In this document: one piece after another, positions 24,192 to 35,866 of the stretch
Position numbering within the stretch: position 1 is the stretch's first letter
Layout: each line of letters begins with the position of its first letter
Source of the DNA: Ilex aquifolium
Taxonomy: Eukaryota > Streptophyta > Magnoliopsida > Aquifoliales > Aquifoliaceae
DNA length: 64,000 nt
Assembly: GCA_951799425.1 (NCBI GenBank)
Contig: OX637397.1
Span: 6,935,001-6,999,000, forward strand
Direction of reading: 5' to 3'
Notes under the pieces: model-generated
Databases searched by the model: none
What the model saw: the letters and a program-made list of their open reading frames with translations, nothing else
What the model was told of the DNA's origin: nothing
Translations under genes and position numbers: made by a program

Positions 24192-24660
24192 AGGGGTGGT
24201 AAATGATCTGAATTATTCGGGTTTGGCTCGAATTCGATTTGTTTTGAGTTCGACTCGTTTGTTTAGAAAACGAGTTTCATAATCTCTTTTCGTTTTGAAC
24301 TCAAACTGTTTGGCTCATTTATATATAAAATAGTATTTGTGGTTCATATTCGAATCCATTAACAATTCAAAAATTCGATTTGATCTGAATAACTTAATTA
24401 ACTAAATTTAAACAAATTATACATAAATGTTAAATAAACTCCTTTAAATATTCACTTAATTCCTTTAATATTTATATAGAAATATATAAATAATCTTGAT
24501 CGGATTATAATCGAATCGAATCTAGGTATATCCAAATATCCGTGAAGTATAAGATATGAGATTCGGATTATCAATAAAAAAATATCAATTTATATTCAGC
24601 TAATCAAATTCAAATTTAATTCCAATTAGAATCAAAATCTAATCAATTGACAGGCCTACC
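24192..24660. mobile_element. Degenerate hAT-like dispersed repeat
   Basis: Starts TAGGGGTGGTAAATGATC and ends TTGACAGGCCTA. This is the style of hAT elements with TAGGGG-type ends, and the region between is rich in GATTCGAATC-like words. The right end resembles sequence in the intron of locus E (about 32420-32490) and near 35160-35200. No target duplication is found. Confidence 0.45.
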
Positions 24661-25032
24661 TTCCACACTTTGTCAAGTGGTCATGCTAGAGAATAAATAG
24701 TCATGAATAATTATGAATAGAGAGAACATTTGTATGTATTACTTAATCCTTATTTACACTGAAGGATTAAATTAAATACATATTCATTATTATTTAATGC
24801 ATATTTCATTCTTTTCCCATCAAAAGAGAACATTTATATGTACTTGGTTAAATTATGTTTTGAGTGCCTATATCTGGTATCAACTGAGCCAACTCTAGAG
24901 TGGGCAAACAAGTATAAGTTCGTCCAGTATCCTTTTGAAAAATTTGAATAAGTAATTTTGAACATTGATGAACAATTATGAAATTTTTTTGAAAAATTGA
25001 CGAATTTCCAAATGTGCTGCTATATAGTTTCA
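24661..25032. other. Intergenic, no gene seen
   Basis: AT-rich DNA up to the Helitron end; nothing recognisable. Confidence 0.4.
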
Positions 25033-25588
25033 CTAGTTATTGTCTGTGCCTGAAGGCACAGTGTAATAAAAAATGGTAAAAATAATAAACATATTTGTAT
25101 TCATATCCAAAATTAAATCACAAACATAGAGAAGAGATAAAAGAATTTAAGTATCGATTTATAGTGGGGATGAGAGGTGGTGGGCGGCAGTGATAGTGGT
25201 AGGAGACGGTGATGGTTGCGGTGGGTGGCAATGACCGTGGTGGCGGCGGCGACGGTGGTGGTGGCGACGGTGGTGGGGGGGCGGGGTGGTAGTGGCGGTG
25301 GTGGGGGCGACGACGGCGATAGTGGCGGTTGTGGTTGTGGGGGTGATGGCGCAGTTTCAAACACTATTTTTTTTTTTAAAGTACTTATAAAAAATAATTT
25401 CTAGAAGTACTTTTAAAAAATCACTCCAAACGCACCCTTAGGGGCCTATTTTTCATATTAAATTTAGGGTGTTAATATTAGCCGTTAGATTAACTTTAAA
25501 GTAAAATTTAAAGCGATTTCAACCGCGAATAGCAAAAGTCATTTTGTTTATCTTTTAAAATTTGAATTGTAAGCTACTTTATTATATA
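25033..25588 (-). mobile_element. Non-autonomous Helitron (3' unit of a tandem pair)
   Basis: Minus-strand element whose 3' end is CTAG (complement of 25033-25036) followed by T. A CTGTGCC/GGCACAG hairpin lies at 25044-25061, about 7 nt inside. The 5' end TATATAATAAAGTAGC is at 25588. Both ends match the larger Helitron directly to the right. A GGT/GGC-rich low-complexity tract at 25170-25350 fills much of it and creates spurious Pro/Gly-rich frames. Confidence 0.7.
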
Positions 25589-28500
25589 TTAGTTATTACC
25601 CGTGCCTGAAGGCACTGTACGACGAAAAAAAATCAATTAAAAAAAATGACCATTAGCAAGAGAAAAATATCTAGAGCCGATGAACTAAAAGAACGCTTTT
25701 TGATATCAAATAACCACTCTCTCCATATGGTTAAAGTGCAAATCCTCATTCTCAATCAACTTGATCTAGCATATAACTATTATTTTTCAAATACAAATGC
25801 ACACCATAGAAATTGGTATAAAAGAAATTACGAAACATCAAAGCATTCAAGAGGCTGTCTAAAAAATTGCTCAAAAATAACATTGGTTCTTTAAGTAACT
25901 TGAATTCCAATAAGTTCCCAACATTGAAAGTGTACCCAACAAACTATTGAAACACTATTGCATTTGAAGTAATTAAAGTAATTTTAACCAATCCCCCTCA
26001 CCTCTCCCTTTCTCTCTCCTACGTCAAAACTCTCAAGTCCACATTTTCATTGGCAACAAAATTGAAACAAAAAGCAATAAACCGAAGTGCAGTCAATGAT
26101 ATCATAGTATGAGAACTATTTAGTACATCGAATCCAATCTGTAATCGCACGATTCATTTGTGATTGTACGTATTCTGTACGATTCATTTGTGATTGTCTG
26201 TGTATCAATACGTATGCGATACTGCAAGTTAGGTGATTGCACAACCACCTAGTTTTTTGGAAAGAGAGGAAAAAATATTAGTCAAATATAACAATCAAGT
26301 CTATAAACCCTCCGCACCACCCTTTACATAACCAAAGAGCAAACAAATGTACCAAATAGCCTTTCACTCGCCTCAATACTTCAATTACACATGAAATAGT
26401 TCAAACCCACTTCTAAAAAGTTGAAAAACATTACATTAGAGGCCATTAAAATAACTAAAATAATTCAAATCACAGTCCTATCCAATCTTCAAAATCTTTA
26501 CAGGATGTAGTAATGAAATAAAAGTCCTCATATCAAGGAAGCCCCTTAATATTACATCACAACAATTTGCATCAAATCAAATAATTGGCATCAAGTCACA
26601 TTCAATTCCCCTCAATATTGCATCCATCAAATTCCCAACAAAATAAAAAAACCTTCTCAAAATTCGCATTAGGTCACTACAATTTGCAAACAAAACTAAG
26701 ATCAAGGAATTCAATCCCCAAAATTACATACAAAAGCTAGGAATAGTAATTAAATATAAATTACAAACCACATAACTAAGGTCATCTTTGTTAAGAAAAT
26801 GAATAGGCGAAAAGGCAATTAAGAAAAAACAATAGTAAACTTTTGTAGCAGTCAAAAAATTATGTTGACATTGTTTTTACAATTACTTTACTCCAAATCC
26901 AATCTGCAAGGAATACATAAAAACAAATTGTGTAATAAACTCAAGTCGCAACGATTCGCAAACAGAAAGTGGTGGATGTGGTTTGATTTGGTCGAATAAC
27001 TATCAATGATATTACCACCATAATGGGCAGTAAACATAGAAAAGCTACCATGTCGACTATAGTTTAATCTTAAAATGTTCAACCAAAAAAATTCATTGGC
27101 AAATACAGTTAAATGATACATAATGGAACATAGCTAGTAAACTCACCATTCACAAAACATGGTCGCAACCAACTGTTGAACCAAGACAACCATCAACCAA
27201 TTAAATGATTTAATACCACCAGAGAAAATCCAATACAATCACCAAATAGTATAATGCATACAACTCCACAGAGAGATTCATTCCAAGTTAGTAAGCTTAA
27301 AAAAATAAAAGAGAAGAAGAAAACGAAGAAGCAAGGATGCCGCTGGACATATCGAGAAGGGTAAACAAATGAACATTTAAATTTATTGAATTACCTCATC
27401 AAGTAAATATCAAATTCACATTTAAATTTATCAAAACACCATTCAATATCAATCAATTTCAGTAAGATTTCATCAAATTAACCTAATTCCAAAATCCTCA
27501 AAACCCAATAAATTAACAACAAAGCACACACGTGGTGCTGCGGGCATGGGGGTTAGGGGGATGGGTTGCAAGCAGAGAGAGAGAGAGAGAGAGACCGAGT
27601 GTATTGGCTGAGTTCGAGGATTCGAGTGCAGGGTATATAAATTGGTAGAGCCTGAACCTGTTATTGCCTAAGGTCTCCCTCACAGCATCTTCTTAAGGCA
27701 ATTGACATAGCTCACATATACCTACACATAAGAGTCTCCACCGTAGTGTTGTATATGGTAAAATGTGGAATGACATCTATTCGCCAGTTCACGCCTGCTT
27801 CATGTTCTTCAGGTTCCTGACTTATCTGCACATCCTAAGCAAACGCCTGGTTCTTACTTGTGTTTGTAAGTTTTTTGGGTACAACGTGATTCAAAAACTC
27901 TTTTGGGGCCATTCTTCTAGTTAGGGCTAAAATGGAAGTACAATTGGGAAATCACAACCTTTTCTCTGTTGTGCTACTTTGGATTATGAGAAGCTTCATT
28001 AGCATGATCTTAAAACTGAAATCATTGGAAAACTTGCATCTAGGCAATTGGATGCCTAAATAACCTTCAGTGATTCAGAATGCTCTTGGTGATAAATTCT
28101 GTTGCCAAATTTACTAAACCATCTGTAAACATTAAATTAGAAATAAACTTGGAAATTACCTAACATGTTGTCGCCATAGTCAAATTAGATCCAGACAAAG
28201 AACACTGGTACAAACGTAGGGCTACAATTGGGGCAAATTAAATTCCATGGATCTGGAATGGAGAGAGAGAAGAGAAGACTTACATTCGATTGTTCATTGC
28301 TGAGATCGATTGCCTTGCTGAGTTCGACACTTCGCCTGCCTTGCCTGATGTCATCAGAGGTTGCCTGATGTGGATCTGGGTCAGGGGTGTGTCGCTGGAG
28401 CTGAAAGAGAGACAGTATGAAGGAGGGCTCAGTATAATGCCTTTGGAGCTGTATGAGGTAGAGTCGAACTGTTTGAGACAAATTGAAGTCGCCGAAGACT

Positions 28501-28948
28501 TTGGAGGTGCCTAAGAATAAATGATCTCTCAGGAGAAAGTGAACAGATCTGAAGGTGAGAGAGAGAGAGAGAAGAACAGATCTGAACTTTGGAGGTGCCT
28601 TTGGAATTGCTCGACTATCAGCCTGCCTTGCCTGATGTCATCGGAGGTTGCATTTAAGCTATGTCAGAGAAGGATATCGCCGGAGAAAGTGAACAAAGAG
28701 GAGGAGTTCGCCGTGGAGTTCATTCTAGAGAGTTTTTTTTTTTTTTTTTTCGGTCATTAATTTAAGTGAGTGTGTGAGATAACATGTGTGTGTAATGAAG
28801 AGATTGGGCGGGAATCTCAAAATTTTTAGATTAATATCAACCCTTAGATCAGATTTAGACAAATTTAGAAACGATCTCAACCGCGAAAAGCAAAAGTCAT
28901 TTTGTTTATCTTTTGAGATTTGAATTGTAAGCTACTTTATTATATAGA
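25589..28948 (-). mobile_element. 3.4-kb Helitron, no helicase seen
   Basis: On the minus strand it begins TCTATATAATAAAGTAGC at 28948 after an A and ends in CTAA at 25589 before a T. A hairpin GTGCC/GGCAC lies at about 25602-25616. The terminal 60-70 bp at the 5' end, including ACAAAATGACTTTTGC, match those of the adjacent shorter element. I see no Rep/helicase coding. An internal block with GCCTGCCTTGCCTGATGTCA occurs twice (about 28335 and 28618). Whether it carries captured gene pieces I cannot tell. Confidence 0.7.
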
Positions 28949-29059
28949 TATATAGTTTCATATATAGATCTCGAGATCAAGCACATCTCACCTAAATCTT
29001 ACATACAAAGTGGCAACTTTCTTAATCCGACATCAAATTGGCAAAGAATATTTTAGAAG

Positions 29060-29275
29060 AAAATGGAGTGGGAGCCTTGGATTTTATTCGGAGGAGGGGA
29101 AGAAGAGAATAGGTCCATATACGTAGCTAAAATGAAAGATACCTTATTATTCCATATAGTAACTATCGAAACGAAGTCTTATTCAGCCACCACAGTACAT
29201 GGTACCTTCAAAGCCTTTTTGGGTTACAATTCCACATTATATTTTTAACACTCCATCAATTTGACAACCATTATC
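29060..29275 (-). other. 3' flank of DEFL locus D
   Basis: On the minus strand, a conserved trailer contains GTGGTGGCTGAATAAGAC, shared with loci E (about 34365-34382) and, less closely, C. It probably serves as 3' UTR and polyadenylation region. It carries one copy of TTAAAAATA (complement of about 29242-29250), the uninterrupted form of the target seen in E. Confidence 0.6.
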
Positions 29276-29678
29276 TCAAGGTGTCGGGTTCGATACAGCA
29301 ATCTTTCTAGTTCCCGCTCCCTCCTTCCCAGCCGTCTTGCTGAAGTTGGGCTTGTTATCGCAGTAGCATTTGCCATTGCTACAGTGGCCAGAATATATGA
29401 AGCATTTGAATTGACAAGCAAGGGGATTGCATTCGTCTACCACCACTCCTCCATTAATTCTTGCTGCCTTTGAAAATGGAAAACCTGCGGCCAGTATGAT
29501 TGATTAGACACTTTCACGTATGATAACAAAGTCAATTGGAATACATATATATACATTCACACACTCATATGTGTATATACATATTTGGAGAGAGAGAGAG
29601 AGAGAGAGGGAGAGAGGAACCAGAAGTAGTAAGGACGAGGAAAAGCAAGAGGACAATCTGGAAGGAAGCCTTCTCCAT
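29276..29678 (-). CDS. Defensin-like secreted peptide, locus D
   Basis: Two-exon gene on the minus strand: exon 1 29678-29621 (58 nt), a 136-bp GT-AG intron, exon 2 29484-29276 (209 nt), giving 88 residues. The signal peptide is MEKASFQIVLLLFLVLTTSG. The mature part begins [17 protein letters not shown], then six cysteines spaced CX4CX3CX6CX4CXC, then a tail with KTAGKEGAGTRKI and ending NPTP. CX3C plus CXC is the hallmark of the cysteine-stabilised alpha-beta fold of plant defensins, here with three disulphides rather than the usual four. It is probably secreted; its function is unknown. It is divergent from locus E across 1.5 kb. Its 3' flank matches that of E and preserves the site where a transposon entered E. 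It appears intact. Confidence 0.85.
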
Positions 29679-29729
29679 GAGTTATTACAGCAGTAGAACT
29701 GTGTACTGAACAACTGAGCGTTGTTGCAC

Positions 29730-29740
29730 ATTATTTATAA
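29730..29740 (-). promoter_or_regulatory. TATA box of DEFL locus D
   Basis: TATAAATAATG on the minus strand, about 52 bp before the ATG at 29678; same box as at locus B. Confidence 0.65.
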
Positions 29741-29870
29741 TGGGAAAATGCTATAGGTTAATAAATTCCCTTTGCAAGAGTCAACATCACATTTATTTTC
29801 TTTTTAGCATTGAGCCAACGGTCATTAGTATAAAGTGATCAAATCATACTTTACTATACATTTCGGGAAA

Positions 29871-30036
29871 ATATTATGTACCCCAAATTTCTAACCCAAA
29901 TTTTTATTCTAAATGAAGGGAGGCCATTGAATGAGTGGGTCCCATTAACTTTTTTAAATGGGACTCACTGATCTAATGGTCTCCCTTGATTTTGGATGAA
30001 AATTTGAATTAAAAATTTGGGATACATAGCATTACT
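29871..30036. mobile_element. Palindromic MITE
   Basis: Near-perfect palindrome of about 165 bp. The left end ATATTATGTACCCCAAATTT pairs with AAATTTGGGATACATAGCAT at the right. The inner parts GTGGGTCCCATTAA and AAATGGGACTCAC also pair. It lies in the divergent promoter interval of loci D and E. No clear target duplication. Confidence 0.7.
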
Positions 30037-31140
30037 CTACATTCAGTAATTGTCTACTCTGCCTACACACTTGTTTACAAAACATCTCATTGAAACGCAT
30101 TCACACCAGAGACTGTTTTTTTTTTTATCAGAACCACCAGAGACTGTTTGATAATACCATTTAACATTTAAAATTGAATATTTTAAGCAATTGATGAATT
30201 AAATTCGTTTAATAACTTAAAATTCATACCACTTAATATTTTAAGTACTCCTTAAAAATATACTAAAATTTTAAGTAAAAAATCACTTATTTATCACCTA
30301 ATGCTAAAAATGTTAGCCAGTAAGAATTTTATAAATTTCTCATAATAAACAAATATACCCTCAATACATTTTGTTTTCTTAACTTTTCAATAGCTTCCTT
30401 CCACCACCACCACTATTGTGTCGCTGCCACCGCCACCACCACCACCACTATCACCGCCGCCACCACCACCACCACTATCGCCACCACCATCACTTTGCCA
30501 TGGCCACCACCACCATTGTGCCATTCTATGGTACGAATTCTCAAAAACATCCTATGTTCCTTATCTTTTAATCCGAATCTTTCAGTCCAAATATTATCCT
30601 TTCATATTCATTTGAACTCGTGCCATAGAATTTGGATTGAAATACGAGTTCGATTTTCCTTAACTGGTATTCATAGTACATTCTAGGATGACACAACTTT
30701 GTCTACAGTTTGGTATCAATGCAAGAGGGTACTTTAAACTTTTGTCTGGATTGATTTGTGCATGAATTGAAGATTAATTCGGTTGATTTCTGAAAACCCA
30801 CGACCCTTATGTTGGTATTGTCCTAATTTAAATTGGATCAAGATTTTAAATATTAAAAATCTCTATCCAAACACTTAATATTTTAAAACAAGCTCGGATT
30901 GAGTTAGCGTTAACACGTCTAAGTGTGAATACGTTACAATTGAGACGTTTTTGTCACATGTGATCATGGCATTGTAACGCATGCAAGTGGATTGCTTTTC
31001 GATGTATTGCAATGTAACGGATGATTAGATCATTTTGTATTAATCACCGTAGACTAGTGACCAAAAAAGAAATTAAATGGGTTGTTGACTCTTAAAACAG
31101 TGTGATCATGGCATTTATTAGCATATGCCTTTTGTCGCAT
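30037..31140. other. Divergent DEFL intergenic region
   Basis: Upstream DNA of locus E. It has a CCA/CCG trinucleotide microsatellite at about 30400-30520, which produces spurious proline-rich frames. No other gene. Confidence 0.5.
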
Positions 31141-31151
31141 CATAAATAATG
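31141..31151 (+). promoter_or_regulatory. TATA box of DEFL locus E
   Basis: CATAAATAATG, about 55-64 bp before the ATG at 31205. It corresponds in position to the TATAAATAATG boxes of loci B and D. Confidence 0.55.
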
Positions 31152-31204
31152 TGTAAGAGAACGCAGCTATTCACCAGAAAATTGTACAGCTAGACTGAGA
31201 AGAC

Positions 31205-31263
31205 ATGGAGAAAGCTTCATTCCAGATGGTACTCTTGGTTGTCCTCATGCTTACTGCTTCTGG

Positions 31264-31295
<32 letters not shown>

Positions 31296-33240
31296 ATGGG
31301 TCTTTAAACTGTCTTCACTTTGATCCAAGATATGTGATGTAAATTTCATTTGATCTATTAATCTACTAATAAGTTGTTTCATGACAGTTTCGTCTGTCAC
31401 TTTATTGTGAAATATCAGATCGACTCATTTTGCCATAAGTACCTATATATTGCGTTGAGTAAGATTCTGACAATGGATTTAAGTTAGTGATTAGAAAACT
31501 TCTTTTTCTTGATCTTGATTTCCGTAGAAATTTTGGAACTATAGTCCTTGTTGAACGGGAGAGACTTGAATTTCAATTGGTATAATAGACTCAGTTTAGA
31601 AAATTTGATTCATAATTTATCAACTTGACAAAAAATTGAAGAAAGTTATCAAGTATGAATTTAGTCTTGACTAATTCTAATTAAAGACGGATTAAATCAC
31701 CAATATAGACTGATTGTGCATGGGTTGAACCAATTAAAAATGACACGACGCTACTTATACAACTTGAACACATAAAACACATGGGATCTGATTGAGATCT
31801 GAGTTTTACCAAGCTAAATCTACATTCGAAAACTCCAATCCAAATCCAATTCATGTATTTGATAGTTATTAATGTTCACATTCTGAATCCAAATCTATTA
31901 AAAATTAAAATTTGATTTGATCTAAATAATACACTTAGACATGAATTTTATCAAATGAATTTTAAAGCAATTTCATCATGTAATCATCAATTTTCATATA
32001 TTTATAGAAACTATATCAAGCTGCCATTGCTGTCACCTTTTTTGTAGGGCATGTTAACGGATTTGATTGAGATCTGAGTTTTACCAAGCCGAAACTAAAT
32101 TTGAAAACTCCAATCCAAATTCAATTCATATATTTGATAGATTTTAATTTTCACATTCTGCATCAAAATCTATTAAAAATTAAAATCTGACTTGATCTGA
32201 ATAATATATACAATAAGACATGAATTTTATCAAGTTAAGTATGAATTTTAAAGCAATTTCATCATGCAATCAGCCAATTTTCATATATTTATACAGACAA
32301 ACATATGTAAATACATATTTCTTATCGGATCACACTCAAATCAAATATTAATATACAAAAATTTTGAATTCATGTAATGTGATATAACAAATTCATATTT
32401 GAATAATCAATTAAAGATACTAATTTACATACAACTAATCAAATTCAAATTTAAATTACAGTTCAATTCATTGGCATGCCTACATTCTGAGAAAATATTC
32501 ATTACAACGGTGACCAACTAATAATATTAAAACAAATAAGCAGATGGACCCCACAAAAATTAATAACTAATATATCATGTAAGCAAATAACTTTTCATCC
32601 TTATGCCATGTAAGCTCAAGCGGGATTCACTTTATCCATTTAAAATTTTATTATTGATTGGTGATACCATGTCATCAATGGTGATATGGTATCACCGTTG
32701 CATTCAATATTTACTCCTACACTCCAGTCAATGGCCGGATAGTCTAACAAAAACTTCGGCTCAAGCCATTGACTGTTGGGTCGGGCTGATGTAGCACAAG
32801 AATTTATAATTCTAATATTTTCATGTTGATTATTATTTTTATGGTCGAAATTTAGTTATGCATCTTCTATTTTAGCCTTTGATACAAAATTTAGTTATAC
32901 ACCTTATGTCTCAAGAGCATTGCTCATGTATGTGTATGAGAGTGTGTGTGTGTGTGTACAGACATGTATTCCAATTGAATTTGTTATGATACGTGAAAGT
33001 GTCTAATGAATCATACTGGTTGCAGGTTTACCATTTTCAAAGGCAGCAAGAATTAATGGAGATGGAGGGGTGGTGGAAGACAAATGCAATATCATTCTTT
33101 GCCAAATAAAATGTGTAATATATATTGGCTACTGTAGGCATGGCAAATGCTACTGTGATAGCAATCCCAAGTTCAGCAAGACGGCCGGGAAGGATGGAGC
33201 GGAAACCCGAAAGATTGTTACGACCAACCCGACACCTTGA
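31205..33240 (+). CDS. Defensin-like secreted peptide, locus E
   Basis: Two-exon gene: exon 1 31205-31262 (58 nt), a 1763-bp GT-AG intron, exon 2 33026-33240 (215 nt), giving 90 residues. The signal peptide is [20 protein letters not shown]. The mature part begins [19 protein letters not shown], then six cysteines spaced CX4CX3CX6CX4CXC, exactly as in D, then a tail with [13 protein letters not shown] and ending NPTP. D and E are the closest pair in the family. The long intron contains a tandem ~270-bp duplication. A Mutator-like element is inserted 39 bp after the stop and displaces the normal 3' UTR by about 1 kb, which could alter polyadenylation. The peptide looks intact; its role is not known beyond the general defence/signalling use of such peptides. 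Confidence 0.85.
31780..32330 (+). repeat. Tandem ~270-bp duplication in DEFL E intron
   Basis: Two copies, from about 31785 and about 32055, each starting GATTTGATTGAGATCTGAGT-like and continuing through AAACTCCAATCCAAA and CTATTAAAAATTAAAAT to CATGAATTTTATCAA. The sequence belongs to the same dispersed repeat as 24192-24660. Confidence 0.75.
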
Positions 33241-33278
33241 GATAGCGGTTGTAAGATTGATGGAGAGTGTTAAAAATA

Positions 33279-34303
33279 GGGTTAATTATAAAATGCTCCT
33301 TCTAAGTTTGGGTCATATTGCAATTGACTCATTCTGGTTTTACTTTAAACAAATCACCCCTTAAAGTTTGAATATGTTACAATTTACTCTCACCGTTAAC
33401 TTTGACTATAAAAAATGATAAAAATTAGTCATGTGTAAGTCACATGATCTCAAATCTTATGAAAAGGCAAGATTACCCTTGACAAATTCCTCATAATTTT
33501 TTTTTCCTAAAATATCTATGAACATTTTTATGTATAAAAAAATTAAACCATTTCCACATCCCCAAAACCAGCGCCACCTTCATTTTCTCCACTTCCAGCT
33601 ACACCAACCAAAACCAAGGAAAGTCAAACATCCATACCCAAAATCTGCACCAACCAAAATCTCTTTCTACACTGCATCAACGAAAAAAATAAAACATCCA
33701 AACCCAAAATCTATCACCACCATCTTAGATCTGAACCATCACCACCCACGATTGAACCATCACCACCCCTCTATCCCTCCACCACCTCAAATCTGCCACC
33801 ATATTGAGGCAGAAGGTTTTTGCGATTAAGGTTATTTGTTTGGTGGGTGGATGGATGGATGTCACTGCAGTGGTTTTGTTGGGGTGGGTGGAGCGATACA
33901 TGTGTGTGTGTGTGTGTGTCTGAGAGAGAGAGAGAGGGGGGGGGGGGGGTTTCAACAGTGTGACTTGGTGGGGAAATTGGATATTTGCCAGAGGGAATAG
34001 GGGTTCTCGTAAAAAATGGAGGTTCGGCGCCGGTCATAGGCTGATGTAGTTCTTGGAGGGGAATAGACAATTTTTATATGTAAGGGAAAAAATTCAGATT
34101 ATGGGTAATTTTGTCTTTTCAATATATCTAAGATCAGGTGCAATACAAATGACTAGTTTTTCATCACTTTTAACGGTCAAAGTTAACAATGAGAGTAAAT
34201 TGTAACATATTCAAATTTTAAGGGGTGATTTGTTTAAATTCAAACCAGAGGGAGTCAATTGCAATAAGATCCAAACTTGGAGGGGACATTTTGTAATTAA
34301 CCC
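33279..34303. mobile_element. Mutator-like non-autonomous transposon
   Basis: 1025 bp with long inverted repeats of roughly 150 bp (GGGTTAATTATAAAATG at the left; inverted CATTTTGTAATTAACCC at the right). It is flanked by a perfect 9-bp duplication TTAAAAATA at 33270-33278 and 34304-34312. The 9-bp duplication is the Mutator superfamily signature. No transposase inside. It sits in the 3' UTR of DEFL locus E. Confidence 0.9.
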
Positions 34304-34312
34304 TTAAAAATA

Positions 34313-35150
34313 TAATGTCGGTTGTAATATAAATAGGCTTTGAAGCTACCATGTACCGTGGTGGCTGAATAAGACTTTGTTCCCTTAGTTACTATATGGA
34401 ATAATAATTTAGGGGGGTAAAATGTAATTTACTCTCTTTTTTTGGTTGTTTTTTCGCCATTTTTTTGCCTCTGTGGTTTGTGCACATATACCTGGGTATT
34501 TAGCTTTAGTGTATGGGGAATACATATGAGGAGATGATTTCTGAGTTGACCATGTGTTACTGAAATTGCTAGTGATTGGAGTTTTGGTTACGCAAGTTGT
34601 AGTGGTGAGATTCTGGGATAACCTGCGATGCAGTGAGATGTTGGCTTCTAGTTCACATTACTATCTAGTTCGTAGAATTTCGACATTGACTATATTTGCT
34701 AATATGATTGGGTGACTGTTTATTTCACATACTGTTTAGGTAAATATAATTTTGATAGTGACTATAGTTGTTAATGCGATCACGTGGCTATCTCATTCAT
34801 TTTCCTGTCTAATTCCGTATAATTTTGACAGTGACGATGGATAATGACAACAAAAATTCATATTACTATCTAGTTTTATAATTTTGGACAGTGACAATAG
34901 ACAATGATAATAAAAATTGATTATCATTACAACTGTTACTACCTCAATATCACTGTCATATGTTATTGTTACTGTCGCGTTGTTACTGTTATTGTCTTGA
35001 TGTTACTGTTCTTGTTTTGGTGTCACTGTCCATTTTATAATATTGTTATTTATATTATTAAGGATAAATTAATCTTTATATATTTAATTGTCCTTTAAAT
35101 CCCAAAAGTACATGCATATCATTATCTACCAAAATAATTGTGGACTGGCC
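34313..35150. other. Displaced 3' UTR of locus E and intergenic DNA
   Basis: 34313-34420 is the remaining trailer of locus E (GTGGCTGAATAAGACTTTGT), matching locus D. From 34450 to 35150 I see short TTACTGT-type repeats (about 34850-35040) and no gene. Confidence 0.5.
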
Positions 35151-35154
35151 TCCA

Positions 35155-35330
35155 AAAAGTCCATTCAAATTTGAATTAAGGTTCAATTCATTGGTATGCT
35201 TCACGCTAGTTAATGGATCGCTAGCCTAGCAATAACTTCGGCCCAGGCCATTGACTATTGGGCTGGGCTGGGCTGATGGAGTACGAGAATTTATAATTCT
35301 TATATTTTAATTTGGAAATATTGGAAGGAA
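35155..35330 (+). repeat. Left part of a duplicated DEFL intron (locus F)
   Basis: Matches the intron of locus E at about 32455-32825: CAATTCATTGGTATGC, AACTTCGGCCCAGGCCATTG, GGGCTGGGCTGATGGAG and GAATTTATAATTCT. The match resumes at about 40645, on the other side of the nested insertions. Confidence 0.75.
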
Positions 35331-35574
35331 GTACACAAAATTGAAGTTAATTGTAAAAAAGTATACAGAAAAAAATGTAAGGTAAAAAAGTCCTTAATTT
35401 TGATAATTATTTGTTTCTAATTACATTATTTGAAATTTCCATATTTTTTTCTAACATTTATATCCTACTTTGATCCATACGTTTTTTTTTTTTTTAGAAA
35501 GTGGTGCATTAAATATCTCCTAGTTTTATGGGAGAACTTTAACGTTTCGTATTTTTATATCCTCCCTTAATTCA

Positions 35575-35800
35575 TGCGTATTTTTTTTGGAAAGTGGTTT
35601 TGTTTTCAAATTATATTTAATGTACCTCGATTGTTGCGTATTTTTTTTGGAAAGTAGTTTTGTTTTCAAATTATATTTAATGCACTTTGATTCTTCTATA
35701 TTTTTTTTGGAAAGTAGTTTTATTTTCAAATTATATTTAAGGCACCTTGATTTATACGTATTTTTTTTTAAAGTGGTTTTGTTTTCAAATTATATTAATA
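35575..35800 (+). repeat. Four 60-bp tandem units
   Basis: GCGTATTTTTTTTGGAAAGT blocks at about 35577, 35637, 35697 and 35757, each followed by TTTTCAAATTATATTTAA. The open frame here is made by the repeat. A single inverted unit lies at about 40380-40440. Confidence 0.85.
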
Positions 35801-35866
35801 TCCGAACTCCATAATAGTGTAATAATAACAGTGTAACAAGACATTTACACAAAATATTGTACTATT

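Noticed and set aside
25113-25404. Proline/glycine-rich open frames
   Set aside because: Produced by a GGT/GGC triplet tract inside a Helitron; all three frames of the tract are open and none has a domain.
30418-30615. Proline-rich open frame
   Set aside because: Created by a CCA/CCG microsatellite; no start context or conserved continuation.
33518-33829. Open frame rich in His and Pro
   Set aside because: Internal to the Mutator-like element, low complexity, no sign of a captured gene.
35526-35814. Repetitive Phe/Leu-rich and Lys-rich open frames
   Set aside because: They copy the 60-bp tandem repeat within an inverted-repeat arm.
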